A stretch of 64,000 nt of DNA from Pseudobdellovibrionaceae bacterium (GTDB taxonomy: Bacteria; Bdellovibrionota; Bdellovibrionia; Bdellovibrionales; UBA1609): NCBI GenBank assembly GCA_023898385.1, contig CP060220.1, positions 1,364,001 to 1,428,000 on the forward strand. Reading direction: 5' to 3'. The notes under the pieces were generated by a model that was given only the letters and a program-made list of their open reading frames with translations, made no database searches and was not told the origin of the DNA. Below, piece after piece: positions 17,117 to 26,140 of the stretch (position 1 is its first letter; every line of letters starts with the position of its first letter). Made by a program: the position numbers and the translations under genes.

Positions 17117-17824
17117 CTAGTTGTCTAACGCTCCCTCATCGATCCACTGGCGAAGGGCCGCCAACTCTTCCTCGGTTAAACGATCCGTTCCCAGCGGCAT
17201 GGCCCCACTGGTGCACTCTTTGTACATCTCGCTGCCTGCGGCATTGCCGGGCACAATTTTGCCTGTATTAATGGACGCCTCGTAGGTGGAGTAATCTTCG
17301 CGAGGCCGAGTTCCTGTGGGACTATGACAACCGGCACATTTTGGCAAAAGAACTAATTGGTGAATGGATTGAAATGTGGGCTCCAAACCCACGGGCTCCG
17401 GCAATGGAGAGGGTTCGCCACTGGCCAACAGCGCATCTGCCCAATTGGAAATCTCACCTTCTAAAGCTAGAGCCAAACTGGATGAAAACCCTTGGTGTCC
17501 CGCTTGAACTTTCTGAACAATCCTCGATGCGCTAGGGTTAGTTAAATTCACTAAGCCAAAATTTATAAGAGCATTGTGTGATGTTGTCGCATCACCAGCA
17601 ATGAATGCCGGCTGTTGCGCCTTACCATGGCAACTTGCGCAATTTTGCTGAAGAAGAGGCATCAGCGTCACCGAATAGGCTTCGATGCTGGTGGCTACCG
17701 AACCAGGTCCCAAATCACTAAAACCCGTGGATTCAAAATCCCCGGCCTCGTGATAAGGCTCACAATTCTGAAATGCCAATAGCAATGTAGCTAAAAAAAC
17801 AAAGATTGTCCCAAACTGATACAC
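17117..17824 (-). CDS. Di-heme cytochrome c-like envelope protein
   Basis: 235 residues with two CxxCH sites: CASCH at 62-66 and CAGCH at 163-167, each followed by a cytochrome-like segment. AMPLGTDRLT in the C-terminus could supply a distal Met ligand. The N-terminus is a hydrophobic run ending LLAFQNC at Cys21. This resembles a lipoprotein signal except that Asn stands before the Cys, where lipoboxes have Gly, Ala or Ser. Single gene, with about 215 bases to the divergent peptidase. Electron-transfer partner unknown. Confidence 0.78.
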   Translation of the reverse strand: MYQFGTIFVFLATLLLAFQNCEPYHEAGDFESTGFSDLGPGSVATSIEAYSVTLMPLLQQNCASCHGKAQQPAFIAGDATTSHNALINFGLVNLTNPSASRIVQKVQAGHQGFSSSLALALEGEISNWADALLASGEPSPLPEPVGLEPTFQSIHQLVLLPKCAGCHSPTGTRPREDYSTYEASINTGKIVPGNAAGSEMYKECTSGAMPLGTDRLTEEELAALRQWIDEGALDN

Positions 17825-18039
17825 TTATCCCCCAATCCCATTTACCCAATTACACTATTCATAAGCAATATTTGTGCATAGTATTCCCCGCCCTTCTTGC
17901 CGCTCGCCGACTACATAATTAACTATGGCCAAGTGTTTGACAGCATCCAAGAACTTTCCTACTACCCTTCTATTCCCAAAATACAGAACGCCGGTGGGGG
18001 ATCAGCGCTCATAACTAACACCCGATGAGGACCATATTT

Positions 18040-20151
18040 ATGTTTCAATGGAGCCCGTGTTTATTAGTGCTCGCATTAACCACAATCAGCATCAGTGCAT
18101 GTGCCACAACTTCTGAAGAAACGGAGTGCAAATCGATGATTCACGAGCCCGCTGAAGACCTGTTCCTCGAAGAGATTCACGGTGATCGCGCCCTTCAATG
18201 GGTAAAAGACCACAACGCAAGGTCTTTGGATCGACTTCAGTCGGATCCCCGATTTGAACCTATCAAATCGCAAACTTTGAAAATTTTAAACAGCCCAGAT
18301 AAACTATTGCAAGTTACCTTTCGCGAAGACTACGCCTACAATTTTTGGCGAGATGCTAAAAACCAACGCGGCCTTTGGCGCCGAACAAAAATAAAAGATT
18401 TCCTGAAGAAAAAGCCTAAATGGGAAACTCTCATTGATTTTGATAAATTGGCCGAAACCGAGAAAGAAAACTGGGTTTACGGCGGAGTCGTTGCATTCAA
18501 AAATCGAGCCCTTGTGTCCTTATCCCGAGGCGGAAAAGACGCAAAAGTGGTTCGCGAGTTTGACACGGAGACAAAGCAATTTATCACTGATGGCTTTAGC
18601 CTTCCCGAAAGTAAAAGCCGCCTAGCTTGGATCGACGAAGACACAATATTCGTGGCTCCCGCTATTGATGCCGATGACTTAACAGACTCCGGTTACCCAC
18701 GAAAAGTGTTTGTGCTCAAACGTGGGCAGTCCCTTGAGCAAGGTACCCTTGTTTTTGAAGGCGATAAAAGCAATGTCAGCGTGGGTGGATCTACGGTTCG
18801 TGATGAGGAATCTGGGCCCGCCAAGCATCGCTTGGTGTATCGAAGCCTTGATTTTTTCAATAATGAGTACTACTTGCTCCGCAATGGGCAGACCTTAAAA
18901 CTCCCCGTACCAACCACAGCCGAACCCAGTTTTGACGAAGACTCGCTCTACGTAGAGCTTAAAGAAGAGTGGTCCAGAGGTGATGCCACCTACACAGCTG
19001 GTTCACTGCTAAGATTCAACTTAGAAGACTTATTGGCTGACGGAAACGCTCCGGCAGAACTTCTTTTTAAGCCCTCACACGAAAAGATATTATCTTCATT
19101 CTTTGTTCACCGAGGCCGTCGATTTTTATTACTTAGCGAACATGTTACGCTTCACCTTTATGAACTTATAGGTGACAAGCTGAAACCCATTCAAATAGCA
19201 GACAATGCTTCTATTGGGCTATCATCTTATTCAAAAAGCCAAAACCTCTTAATTGTTTCAGCAGAGGGTTTCTTAAAGCCGGAGACCCGGTTTGTCTTTG
19301 ACCTAACGAAAAATACAATTTCTGAATTTGATCAACAGCCAGCGCGCTTTGATGCCACTCCCTACGAGGTCAATCAGCATTTTGCCACAAGCCCCGATGG
19401 GACGCGAGTGCCCTACTACGTGGTCGGCAAAAAGAATTCTTCAAGGGGCCCCCGCCCAGCAATCATCCATGCCTATGGTGGATTTGAAGTTTCACAGCGC
19501 CCGCATTACAGCGCCTCCATAGAACTGGGATGGCTAAAAAACGACGGCGTTTGGGTGTTGGCCAATATTCGCGGAGGTGGCGAATACGGGCCTGACTGGC
19601 ATCGAGCCGCACTTAAAGAAAAACGACAAAAGGCTTTTGATGATTTTCATGCCGTAGCTGAAGATTTGATCCAACGAAAAATCACAACGGCCCAGCAGCT
19701 TGGAATAGTGGGCGGATCAAATGGCGGTTTATTAACTGGTGTGGCTTTCACGCAAAGACCAGATCTGTACGAAGCTGCTGCGGTACAAGTGCCACTACTT
19801 GATATGATGAGATACCACTTGCTACTGGCCGGTGCGAGTTGGATGGGTGAATACGGTAACCCAGAGGACCCTGTTATACGAGAGGCCATTCTCAAATACT
19901 CGCCCTATCAAAATGTGAAAGCAGACGTGAATTATCCTGAAGTGTTTTTTATGACCTCGACGGCGGATGACCGCGTTCATCCGGGGCATGCGCGCCGAAT
20001 GGCTGCAAAAATGGAACGGCAAGGTCATCCTTTTTTGTATTACGAAAATATCGAAGGTGGGCACGGTGGTGCGGCTAATTATGAACAAACTGCACTTTGG
20101 GTGGCTCTGGAGTATGTTTATTTTCAACAGAAGTTGATGGATAAAAAGTAG
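18040..20151 (+). CDS. Prolyl oligopeptidase family (S9A) lipoprotein
   Basis: 703 residues from the ATG at 18040, which follows GAGGA by eight bases. Lipobox ISAC near residue 20 makes it an envelope lipoprotein. The N-terminal about 430 residues form the beta-propeller. The C-terminal alpha/beta hydrolase domain has the catalytic Ser in GGSNGG near 560, Asp in TADDRVHPG near 643 and His in EGGHGG near 674. The domain order and about 700-residue length match S9A prolyl oligopeptidases and oligopeptidase B-like enzymes. It would degrade short peptides at the cell surface or in the periplasm. Confidence 0.93.
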   Translation: MFQWSPCLLVLALTTISISACATTSEETECKSMIHEPAEDLFLEEIHGDRALQWVKDHNARSLDRLQSDPRFEPIKSQTLKILNSPDKLLQVTFREDYAYNFWRDAKNQRGLWRRTKIKDFLKKKPKWETLIDFDKLAETEKENWVYGGVVAFKNRALVSLSRGGKDAKVVREFDTETKQFITDGFSLPESKSRLAWIDEDTIFVAPAIDADDLTDSGYPRKVFVLKRGQSLEQGTLVFEGDKSNVSVGGSTVRDEESGPAKHRLVYRSLDFFNNEYYLLRNGQTLKLPVPTTAEPSFDEDSLYVELKEEWSRGDATYTAGSLLRFNLEDLLADGNAPAELLFKPSHEKILSSFFVHRGRRFLLLSEHVTLHLYELIGDKLKPIQIADNASIGLSSYSKSQNLLIVSAEGFLKPETRFVFDLTKNTISEFDQQPARFDATPYEVNQHFATSPDGTRVPYYVVGKKNSSRGPRPAIIHAYGGFEVSQRPHYSASIELGWLKNDGVWVLANIRGGGEYGPDWHRAALKEKRQKAFDDFHAVAEDLIQRKITTAQQLGIVGGSNGGLLTGVAFTQRPDLYEAAAVQVPLLDMMRYHLLLAGASWMGEYGNPEDPVIREAILKYSPYQNVKADVNYPEVFFMTSTADDRVHPGHARRMAAKMERQGHPFLYYENIEGGHGGAANYEQTALWVALEYVYFQQKLMDKK

Positions 20152-20218
20152 TTTTGAAAAGACTCAAGCGCAGTCCCCTTGGGGTTAATGGGCGGCGCTT
20201 TTGGAGTTGGGGGTAAAA

Positions 20219-21136
20219 ATGGGGATAAAAACTCTAATGTGGATAGCTAGTCTATGGCTCTTTGCCAATTTGTCCGAGGCGCAAATGGCCTCAGGCGTGG
20301 ACGACGTCTGCGAAAACCAAACTTCCATGGCACAACAACGTAGCCCAGCCCTTTTGGATCTCAAACAAAAAAGTATTTCAGACATTGAATGGAACGGACA
20401 ACCCGTCGCATCCGAACACGAACTGTCTGGACTGGCCATGCAAGACATCCGGGCCAAGTGGCACTACTTTAATAACCTTGGCAAGCAACGAAAAAATTGG
20501 AAGTCCGTAACTGATCGCTTTGAAGACAACCGACAAAAAGTGATTGCAGGGCTCGATCGATCTGTTTTTGATCCCCTATTGAAAACTCAGATGCACAGCC
20601 GACTTGCTCAGGTCAAACTGGATGTGTCTGAAGATTTTTTAAGCCGAGACCTTCAAGAAATGAATTTTTATTTCACCGGCTGGAAAAAGCGAGGTCACTC
20701 TCTCGAAATGGCTTGCCAGCACGATGGTCTACTGCTGTCGGCCTTCTACTACAAAGAAGAAAATGTGGTGATTCTATGCCCCGGCACAGAACTGCGATTA
20801 ATGCTTGGTGAAACCACCCTACCTTCTTTAGATTTTCTGCTGTCTCACGAAATCAGTCACGCCATCGACACCCGATCTTTTCCTGACGATTACGGATTTC
20901 TAAAAACGCAGTGGAATATTCCCGAATCCTATGCCAATGAATCAGCCGCGGATTACTGGGCGGCCAGTGCTCACTCCATTGAGAGCTCAATCCAGTGGGA
21001 ACACAGCCTCGCCCTCTTTTGTGGATTGCCAGAAACCTCTGGAGGCTTTGCCAACTACCTATCCGGCGAAGACCGCATTCAATTCATCTTGGATGTGGCA
21101 AAAAAACCTCAGGACCTCTTGGCCTATGAGCCTTAA
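20219..21136 (+). CDS. Secreted zinc metallopeptidase-like protein
   Basis: 305 residues from the ATG at 20219, which follows a G-rich site. Signal peptide MGIKTLMWIASLWLFANLSE. An HEISH motif (LLSHEISHAID) near residue 210 gives two His zinc ligands and the catalytic Glu. ANESAADYWAA about 30 residues later offers a third ligand Glu in a gluzincin-like NExxAD pattern. At least four other cysteines are present. It starts about 70 bases after the prolyl peptidase stop, so both may serve peptide breakdown outside the cytoplasm. The exact peptidase family is not assigned. Confidence 0.72.
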   Translation: MGIKTLMWIASLWLFANLSEAQMASGVDDVCENQTSMAQQRSPALLDLKQKSISDIEWNGQPVASEHELSGLAMQDIRAKWHYFNNLGKQRKNWKSVTDRFEDNRQKVIAGLDRSVFDPLLKTQMHSRLAQVKLDVSEDFLSRDLQEMNFYFTGWKKRGHSLEMACQHDGLLLSAFYYKEENVVILCPGTELRLMLGETTLPSLDFLLSHEISHAIDTRSFPDDYGFLKTQWNIPESYANESAADYWAASAHSIESSIQWEHSLALFCGLPETSGGFANYLSGEDRIQFILDVAKKPQDLLAYEP

Positions 21137-21205
21137 ATTCTCTTAGGAAGCCTTGTTAACCGGCTGGGTTCTAGATGACGGATAAAACCAAACAAAAAAC
21201 TTGAT

Positions 21206-21234
21206 CTTTTACACTTTACGGTATAGTGTAAAAG
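21206..21234 (+). promoter_or_regulatory. Palindromic operator/promoter of higBA
   Basis: CTTTTACACT and AGTGTAAAAG are perfect 10-base inverted arms around nine bases. The palindrome overlaps a likely -10 (TATAGT at 21222) and follows TTGATC (21201). It ends 12 bases before the higB start. HigA-type antitoxins bind such sites to repress their own operon, so this is the expected autoregulation site. Confidence 0.7.
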
Positions 21235-21246
21235 CAGAGGTTCCGC

Positions 21247-21543
21247 ATGATTGTCAACATTGGAAATAAGGCCGCCCGGGAAATCTGGGAGACCAATGAA
21301 TCGAAGCTTTTGCCGAGGGATCTTTGGTTACGCGCTAAAGCCTTACTGACAATTATGCACAATACTCAGACTTTGGACGACTTGAAGATTCTGGGCCAAC
21401 CACCAAATATCCGGCTCCACAAGCTGAAAGGTGATCGAAAGGAGTATTGGAGTGTAACAATTAAACTCCCCTGGTGTATTACCTTTAAGTTTAAAAATGG
21501 TGATTTCTCAGAGGTGAAAATTGAAAACTACCATAGAGGTTGA
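21247..21543 (+). CDS. higB: HigB-like mRNA-interferase toxin
   Basis: 98 residues of the HigB/RelE-type toxin fold. The opening half has KAAREIWETN followed by a helix. The C-terminal strands carry IRLHKLKGDRKEYWSVTI and NGDFSEVKIENYHRG, typical for HigB. Such toxins cleave mRNA at the ribosome. The toxin gene comes first, as in classical higBA, and the antitoxin ATG follows the stop by two bases. Confidence 0.9.
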   Translation: MIVNIGNKAAREIWETNESKLLPRDLWLRAKALLTIMHNTQTLDDLKILGQPPNIRLHKLKGDRKEYWSVTIKLPWCITFKFKNGDFSEVKIENYHRG

Positions 21544-21545
21544 TT

Positions 21546-21809
21546 ATGATTAAAAATCCAAAGCCAATGCATCCAGGACAGGTGCTTGAAGAAGTGTACA
21601 TGGGTGAAATGGGTCTCAATCAAACGGATCTCGCAAAGTTATGCAAGTGCTCGCCTCGAAAAATAAATGAAATTGTTAATGGAAAACGAGGGGTATCCCC
21701 ATCATTTGCACTCACGCTCGAAAAAGTTCTAAATACCACCGCCGAGATGTGGGTGCGCATGCAGGCCGAATATGACCTGTGGGAGGCGCGAAAAGAAGCT
21801 GTCGCGTAA
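21546..21809 (+). CDS. higA: HigA-like antitoxin, XRE-type helix-turn-helix
   Basis: 87 residues. MHPGQVLEEVYMGEMGLNQT is the family opening, followed by the helix-turn-helix TDLAKLCKCSPRKINEIVNG. The protein neutralises HigB and should bind the palindrome at 21206-21234. The ATG at 21546 is used because AGAGGT lies just before it. A TTG two codons earlier overlaps the toxin stop. Confidence 0.92.
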   Translation: MIKNPKPMHPGQVLEEVYMGEMGLNQTDLAKLCKCSPRKINEIVNGKRGVSPSFALTLEKVLNTTAEMWVRMQAEYDLWEARKEAVA

Positions 21810-21866
21810 CTTTTTTGAACCGATCACTTCTGTTTTGCCATGGACATGAATTAGCACTTTATATAA

Positions 21867-22421
21867 TCACCGAACCCAATTCACCTTTTGCGTGGCCTCT
21901 TTAATCGATGCCACTTCTCGGGTGAGCCGAGACATCACTGTTATAGCAAAGTCCTGAGCTATCACATCCATATCATTGAGGCTTACCGTCGGCACCGGCG
22001 TGTTTTCGTTGGTTATATTTACCGCAAAGTGAATCATCGCTGAAATGGGGCTCACCGTGGCAATGCTTATCGACAATTTCTTTTCACCTTGAAAAATGTC
22101 GTCTCCAGCTCGATACAATCCAACGGCTCCAAGGCCCGTCAACTCGTCTTTGACGATGGCGGCTAATAATCGCTGTAGGGCTACGGCTGAAAATAAATTC
22201 ATTCCAAACCCCTCAACAATAAAGTGCAACATTTCTCCACCACGAATAGCTGCACCAGCCAACACATCCTCCCCGTCCACCATGTGTTCTGTGGGAATGT
22301 CACAGGGGCCGCTCCAGGCGACCACTGAGTCACCGAGTAATCCGTAATTCATATAGGCAAACCGAGAAACTAACTGTTGCCCATCGTAGAGCATTGACTC
22401 TTCAATCCACAGACTTTTCAT
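21867..22421 (-). CDS. DUF366 family protein, coupled to queC
   Basis: 184 residues from the ATG at 22421, which overlaps the queC stop by four bases (ATGA). The sequence opens MKSLWIEESMLYDGQQLVSR, the recognisable start of DUF366. FIVEGFGMNLFSAVALQRLL follows in the middle. The family has no settled function. The four-base overlap with queC suggests a link to the 7-deazaguanine/queuosine pathway, but this is inference from context. Its C-terminal sequence repeats no known catalytic motif. Confidence 0.75.
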   Translation of the reverse strand: MKSLWIEESMLYDGQQLVSRFAYMNYGLLGDSVVAWSGPCDIPTEHMVDGEDVLAGAAIRGGEMLHFIVEGFGMNLFSAVALQRLLAAIVKDELTGLGAVGLYRAGDDIFQGEKKLSISIATVSPISAMIHFAVNITNENTPVPTVSLNDMDVIAQDFAITVMSRLTREVASIKEATQKVNWVR

Positions 22422-23086
22422 CCTGCAACACCCGCGGCTTTCATGGCTCGCAAAAATCGCTGACACGACTCACACTCACGACAAATTTCGGCCTTGTCAT
22501 AGTAGCAGGGCCACACCAAACTAAAATCCACGCCAAGTTCCACGCCAACCCTTACGATTTCTGTTTTATCTAAATCAGCTGTGAAACACTTCACCTGCAC
22601 TCGATTGTTTGTGGAATACTCTAAAGCCTTGTTTGTGGCGTCTATAAAATCCACTGTGTTATCTGGAAATGTCGCTGCTTCTTCGCGGTTAAACCCCGGG
22701 ATCACCCACCTGGCCCCTTGGCTCTCGGCCAGGCTTGCAGCAATATTCAAAAACACGCCATTTCGATTGGGAACCCAAACCGCAGCAGCCGTTTTCATTG
22801 ACTGTTCACGACTGTCAATGTCCACTTCAGGTCCCGTGGGCACTTGCATCGACGAATCCGTCAATCCACTGGATGACACCTTGCCAAGCCAACGAATATC
22901 GATAACCTCATGCGAAGTTTTGAGTTTTTCAGCTAACAATTGGGCGTGATAAACTTCTTGTCTTACGGCTTTTTGCCCATAATCAAAAGTCACGGTGGAG
23001 ACCAAATCAAACTCTTGGCAGGCCCAATATAAATTCACCGTGCTGTCTAAACCCGACGACAGCAACACCATTGCCTTTTTTGCCAC
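22418..23086 (-). CDS. queC: 7-cyano-7-deazaguanine synthase QueC
   Basis: 222 residues from a GTG start. Converts 7-carboxy-7-deazaguanine to preQ0 with ATP and ammonia, in queuosine biosynthesis. The PP-loop SSGLDSTVNL lies at 10-19. The zinc site near the C-terminus has CYYDKAEICRECESC, four cysteines as in the family. It lies downstream of recJ and a small gene, and overlaps DUF366. Together with queA and tgt in this window it covers an early and the late steps. queD, queE and queF are not seen. Confidence 0.95.
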   Translation of the reverse strand: MAKKAMVLLSSGLDSTVNLYWACQEFDLVSTVTFDYGQKAVRQEVYHAQLLAEKLKTSHEVIDIRWLGKVSSSGLTDSSMQVPTGPEVDIDSREQSMKTAAAVWVPNRNGVFLNIAASLAESQGARWVIPGFNREEAATFPDNTVDFIDATNKALEYSTNNRVQVKCFTADLDKTEIVRVGVELGVDFSLVWPCYYDKAEICRECESCQRFLRAMKAAGVAG

Positions 23087-23101
23087 GCTCTTAAACTCCG
23101 C

Positions 23102-23383
23102 TTATTTTTGCTTTTCTTCGCGCCGATTTTTTTTCAAAGATGCTCTTACCGTTTTTGCTTTCTGCAAAATACGGTCTCCCAGGCGCACAACCAAATCCTG
23201 CTCTTCTGTGAGCTTCACTGCTGAATCAACGATTTGTTTCTGCAGGCGATGATACCGCTTCGAAGCAATGGCTAAAATTCGCTGATCTAAAAGATCCTCT
23301 TTCACCTTTTCGGCCGTTTGCTTTGCCTTTTTGATTTGAGTTTTCATCAGTGGCAAAATAACGCGTTGAATTTCATAGCGCAA
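23102..23383 (-). CDS. Small basic helical protein between recJ and queC
   Basis: Up to 93 residues. An in-frame ATG 12 codons in (23347) is an alternative start, and neither start has a strong ribosome binding site. Rich in Lys, Arg, Glu and Gln with heptad-like spacing (QTAEKVKEDLLDQ, KLTEEQDLVVRLGDRI), so probably a coiled coil. It sits 31 bases after recJ and 15 bases before queC on the same strand, which supports a real, co-transcribed gene. Function unknown. Confidence 0.5.
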   Translation of the reverse strand: MRYEIQRVILPLMKTQIKKAKQTAEKVKEDLLDQRILAIASKRYHRLQKQIVDSAVKLTEEQDLVVRLGDRILQKAKTVRASLKKNRREEKQK

Positions 23384-23414
23384 GGGGGCAACAAAACTCT
23401 AATGCTGCAATGCG

Positions 23415-25148
23415 CTACCTGCTCCAACGAAGGTCTTTCACCAATACCTGCAGGGTCGCCTTGCCGGCAAAGTGGTTCCACTCGGGCTCGCCCAAAATAT
23501 CAATAATATCCTGTGGTTGAATAAACTTATAGGTGGCTGGATGATGGGGCGGAGGCGAAAACCACAGGGCATCAGCGCGGGCGCCAGACTTTCGATCGCG
23601 CACGCTCAACTTTAAGTGTCCCCCACGCAACTCTCGCACCCCTGTCACCTCTAGGTTTTTCAATAAGAATACCGGCGCTTCAAAGCCCATTCCATAGGGA
23701 CCCATATTTTCGTACCAACTCATAAACTGAGGGGTGATCTCATCCAGGCCACACTCAGAGTCATAGTGAAAGGTTTGTGTGAACTGGCTGGGCTTGTTGT
23801 CTTCACCCTGATGCTTAAAGTAGTTTCTCAGCAAATCCTCAAAAAGGTCCGCATCTTCTTTGCGGAGCTCAAAGCCGGCAGCGGCCTTGTGACCACCAAA
23901 TTTTTCTAAGGCTTCTTCAGCGGCCCCCAAAGCTTCAGGCAGATGATAACCTGAGTTTTCATCTGGAATACGAGCACTGCCGACAATCCGACCATCTTCT
24001 TTGCCTGCCCCGATAAAGGCCGGCACTTTAAATTTTTGCGCCATTTTTGTAGCCACGAGACCAACGATGCCTTGATGAAATTCTGGCGACCATACCCAGA
24101 TAAAACCGCTTTTTCGCTGATCTTTGGCCACTTCTTCGGCCAGCTTCTCCGCATGCCGCTGCAACTCCACACGCTCTTGATGGGTTTGAAATACTTCACC
24201 CACAAGGCGGCTTGCTTCCATTTCTGAGTCCACCAAAAACAAATCAATAGGAAGCAAAGATTTCTCAAGCCGACTTAAGGCATTTAACTTTGGTGCCAGT
24301 TTAAACCCCACATCTTGGCTCGACAGGGAACGGCCCCAAAGATCTAGTTGCTGAAGCAGGACTTTAAGTCCTGGTCTTTTTGTTTTTGATAGCTCCACCA
24401 AACCATGCTTTACGAGAGACCGATTTTCTTTGATCAAGGGCACCATATCCGTGACCGTCCCAATGGCGAAGCAATCAAGTAGCTCTTTCGGGTCAAAGGC
24501 CTCACGCAACAGTCCGCGTTTATGCATTTCTGAGCGCAATGCCAATACCAGATAAAAAGCCACACCCGTTCCGCTTAGGTGCCCCAATCCCGATTCACAT
24601 TCGGACTGATTGGGATTGACGATGGCACAGGCCGCCGGCAACTCCTCTTTGGGTAAATGGTGATCCGTAATGATGACGTCTAACCCTATCTCATTAGCTT
24701 CACTCACCGCTTTTACGTCGGTGATGCCCACGTCCACTGTGACGACGAGCTGCACCCCTTGGTCCTTTAAATCTTTAAGTACATGGGCATGCAGGCCATA
24801 ACCGTCACTCAGTCTTTTCGGCTGAAAGTGCCTCACATCTTTAAACCCCAACAAGGTCAAACCACGATGCAAAAGAGCCAATCCCGGAGTTCCATCCAAG
24901 TCGAAATCGGCATAGATACAAAGCACTTCACCTTGTTCAAAGGCACTAATCAACCGAGCTACGGCCTTGTCAATGCCGGTCAGGGAAGTGGGCGGAGTCA
25001 GATCTTTTAGTTTTGGAGAAAAGTGACCTTCCACCTGTTCGCGGCTCACCAGCCCCCGTGCATATAACACCTGCCAAAGGGCCCTTGGCATATCCAAGGG
25101 CGGCGATGGCAAGTCTCGAAGTGAACGATCAAACCACTGAATCTCCAC
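23415..25148 (-). CDS. recJ: Single-stranded-DNA-specific exonuclease RecJ
   Basis: 577 residues, the normal RecJ length. Degrades single-stranded DNA 5' to 3' in recombination and mismatch repair. DHH-family motifs are visible: YADFDLDGTPG near 88, VTVDVGITD near 137 and the signature ITDHHLP near 161. The DHHA1 motif GGHKAAAGFEL lies near 420, and an OB-fold region covers the C-terminus. The first motif reads ADFDLDG where many RecJ have ADYDVDG, a conservative change. It starts six bases after secF. Confidence 0.94.
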   Translation of the reverse strand: MEIQWFDRSLRDLPSPPLDMPRALWQVLYARGLVSREQVEGHFSPKLKDLTPPTSLTGIDKAVARLISAFEQGEVLCIYADFDLDGTPGLALLHRGLTLLGFKDVRHFQPKRLSDGYGLHAHVLKDLKDQGVQLVVTVDVGITDVKAVSEANEIGLDVIITDHHLPKEELPAACAIVNPNQSECESGLGHLSGTGVAFYLVLALRSEMHKRGLLREAFDPKELLDCFAIGTVTDMVPLIKENRSLVKHGLVELSKTKRPGLKVLLQQLDLWGRSLSSQDVGFKLAPKLNALSRLEKSLLPIDLFLVDSEMEASRLVGEVFQTHQERVELQRHAEKLAEEVAKDQRKSGFIWVWSPEFHQGIVGLVATKMAQKFKVPAFIGAGKEDGRIVGSARIPDENSGYHLPEALGAAEEALEKFGGHKAAAGFELRKEDADLFEDLLRNYFKHQGEDNKPSQFTQTFHYDSECGLDEITPQFMSWYENMGPYGMGFEAPVFLLKNLEVTGVRELRGGHLKLSVRDRKSGARADALWFSPPPHHPATYKFIQPQDIIDILGEPEWNHFAGKATLQVLVKDLRWSR

Positions 25149-25154
25149 CGCGTT

Positions 25155-26126
25155 TTACGCTGTGGCTTTCTTTGACATGATCTGGTCAGCGACCATAACC
25201 AACGGCGAGGCAATATAAATAGACGAGTAAGTCCCCACGATCACACCAATACCGAGTGTGAAAGCAAAGTCCTTAATAACTCCACCAGCTAAGAAATACA
25301 TAGCCGCGACAGCCAACAATGTGGTCAAAGACGTTAATATTGTTCGTGAAAGTACATCGTTGATAGATCGATTTACAACAAACCGAAAGTTCTCATCCCG
25401 GTAAACATGTATGTTTTCACGGATCCGGTCATAGGTCACGATTGTGTCGTTGAGGGAATAACCGATGATCGTTAAAATAGCTGCCATAGTCTGAATATTC
25501 ACCTCATGCCCAGTCACTGCAAAAACACCTAACGTAATCATGGCGTCGTGAAAAAGCGAAATCACAGCGCCAGGTGCGTACTTGTAGTCAAAGCGTAAGC
25601 CAATATAAATTAAGATCATCAACAAACTATAAAACGCAGCCAAAATACTATTGCGCTTAAGTTCTGACCCCACCTGTGGCCCCACGGAATCCACTCGACG
25701 CACGGCTGGCTCTTCTTGCGGAAACTCTTTGGCTAAACTAGCCGTCACACCGCTGATCATTTCATTGATCATTGTGTTGGTTTCTTTTTCTGATAGGCCT
25801 TGTTTATTTTCTACTCGAATTAAAAATTCATTGGTTTCTTGCAAGGCTTGAACGGATGCATTTTTAGAGCCGATGTTCTCAGCAAACGCTCGAACGCGGC
25901 TTGTGGGCACCTGTTGATTGAACTGCACCTGGATTTCTGTGCCTCCAGAAAAATCGATCCCGTAATTAAACCCATAGACCCCAATTGCGACCGCCGAGGC
26001 CACCATCGCGACAAGAGATACCATGGCAAACAAAGGCGCCTTGCCCATAAAGTCATAACGACCCGGGTCCTCGCCTTTAGGTTTTGTTGCTTTATCTAAG
26101 CCTTTATTTTCGTTTTTCTTTCCCAT
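25155..26126 (-). CDS. secF: Protein translocase subunit SecF
   Basis: 323 residues. With SecD it uses the proton gradient to help pull exported proteins across the inner membrane. Typical parts: a first transmembrane helix followed by GIDFSGGTEIQVQF, a short periplasmic domain, then five helices including GYSLNDTIVTYDRIREN, the SecF signature. The start follows GAGGGG, 14 bases after the secD stop. Confidence 0.97.
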   Translation of the reverse strand: MGKKNENKGLDKATKPKGEDPGRYDFMGKAPLFAMVSLVAMVASAVAIGVYGFNYGIDFSGGTEIQVQFNQQVPTSRVRAFAENIGSKNASVQALQETNEFLIRVENKQGLSEKETNTMINEMISGVTASLAKEFPQEEPAVRRVDSVGPQVGSELKRNSILAAFYSLLMILIYIGLRFDYKYAPGAVISLFHDAMITLGVFAVTGHEVNIQTMAAILTIIGYSLNDTIVTYDRIRENIHVYRDENFRFVVNRSINDVLSRTILTSLTTLLAVAAMYFLAGGVIKDFAFTLGIGVIVGTYSSIYIASPLVMVADQIMSKKATA

Positions 26127-26140
26127 TCAACAATTCCCCT

